Shown: piece by piece, positions 5,293 to 5,547 of the stretch
How the letters are laid out: every line of letters starts with the position of its first letter
How positions within the stretch are numbered: position 1 is the stretch's first letter
The notes under the pieces: model-generated
Told to the model about the DNA's origin: nothing
The model's input: the letters and a program-made list of their open reading frames with translations, nothing else
Databases searched by the model: none
From: Methanomassiliicoccus sp. UBA345
GTDB taxonomy: Archaea; Thermoplasmatota; Thermoplasmata; Methanomassiliicoccales; Methanomassiliicoccaceae
Reading direction: 5' to 3'
NCBI GenBank assembly: GCA_002504525.1
Contig: DATD01000033.1
Coordinates: 1 to 5,547 of the forward strand
DNA: 5,547 bases
Made by a program: the position numbers and the translations under genes

Positions 5293-5547
5293 TCAGTCGG
5301 ACGGCTCTTCGTCCTCCAGGGCGAAGCCGTCGTGCTTGCGGATGTGCGCCGCGAGGCCTCCGTCGGAGAGGATCTTCATCATGACCGGCGGGAGCGGCTT
5401 GGCCTCCAGCGTGACGCCCTTGGTCACGTTTATGACGGTCCCCTTCTCAATGTCGATCTCCAGCTCATCGTCCTCCTCTATGCTGGAGGTGTCGACCTCC
5501 ACCACCGGCAGACCGACATTGATGCAGTTGCGGTAGAAGATGCGGGC
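5293..5547 (-). CDS. leuD: 3-isopropylmalate dehydratase small subunit (LeuD/HacB family), C-terminal part
   Basis: This is the 3' end of an aconitase-superfamily small (swivel) subunit gene; the 5' part lies beyond the right edge. With its LeuC-type large subunit the enzyme isomerises 2-isopropylmalate to 3-isopropylmalate in leucine synthesis, or handles homoaconitate or citraconate-type substrates in archaeal paralogues. 84 residues are visible. They begin ARIFYRNCINVGLPV, the conserved family segment, and continue with an acidic stretch SSIEEDDELEIDIEKGTVIN, then LEAKPLPPVMMKILSDGGLAAHIRK, the typical C-terminal helix. The tail after it (HDGFALEDEEPSD) is acidic and slightly longer than I expect. 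A GTG at 5505 could be misread as a start, but the conserved segment is upstream of it, so the gene is open to the edge. The exact substrate cannot be told because the specificity loop lies in the missing part. It ends 12 bases from the convergent regulator. Confidence 0.9.
   Translation of the reverse strand, partial: ARIFYRNCINVGLPVVEVDTSSIEEDDELEIDIEKGTVINVTKGVTLEAKPLPPVMMKILSDGGLAAHIRKHDGFALEDEEPSD

Noticed and set aside
5293..5505. Separate small 70-residue acidic protein starting at GTG 5505
   Set aside because: The frame continues upstream to the window edge with ARIFYRNCINVGLP, the conserved LeuD segment, so this is the C-terminal part of leuD.

Overview
The window is a compact, GC-rich stretch carrying a complete high-affinity phosphate transporter locus (pst), its divergently encoded regulator, and the tail of an unrelated leucine-biosynthesis gene. 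It looks archaeal. The main regulator fuses an AbrB/SpoVT-type DNA-binding domain to PhoU repeats, an arrangement common in euryarchaea. The divergent intergenic region carries archaeal BRE/TATA-like promoter elements, ribosome-binding sites match GGAGGTGAT, and LeuD is of the archaeal stand-alone small-subunit type. High GC in the genes with an AT-rich promoter gap would fit Thermoplasmata or Methanomassiliicoccales-like lineages, but the lineage is an inference.

Layout: bases 1-4031 form one minus-strand operon read right to left: pstS (periplasmic-type phosphate-binding protein), pstC and pstA (membrane permeases), pstB (ATPase), then a phoU gene cut by the left window edge. pstC/pstA and pstB/phoU overlap by 4 or 3 bases (ATGA type), and pstA/pstB are 3 bases apart, so translation is probably coupled. 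The only real gap inside the operon is 66 bases between pstS and pstC; it holds an inverted repeat and a U5 tract that may lower expression of the downstream genes relative to pstS.

Bases 4032-4263 are the divergent control region: a candidate pstS promoter, a structured pstS leader with a 9-base tandem repeat, and a very AT-rich core with four near-helically spaced TATATA-like repeats and two small palindromes. To the right, 4264-5280 (+) encodes the AbrB-PhoU fusion regulator. It converges, only 12 bases away, with the 3' end of leuD (5293 to the right edge, minus strand).

Together the genes describe ATP-driven phosphate import (PstS captures phosphate, PstC/PstA form the channel, PstB powers it), with two different PhoU proteins as control elements: a stand-alone one co-transcribed with the transporter and one with a DNA-binding domain that could act directly on the shared promoter region. 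No two-component phoR/phoB pair is visible in the window. I see no mobile element, CRISPR array, tRNA or rRNA. Overall this is a recognisable system with several regulatory details worth a look, rather than a clearly new one.
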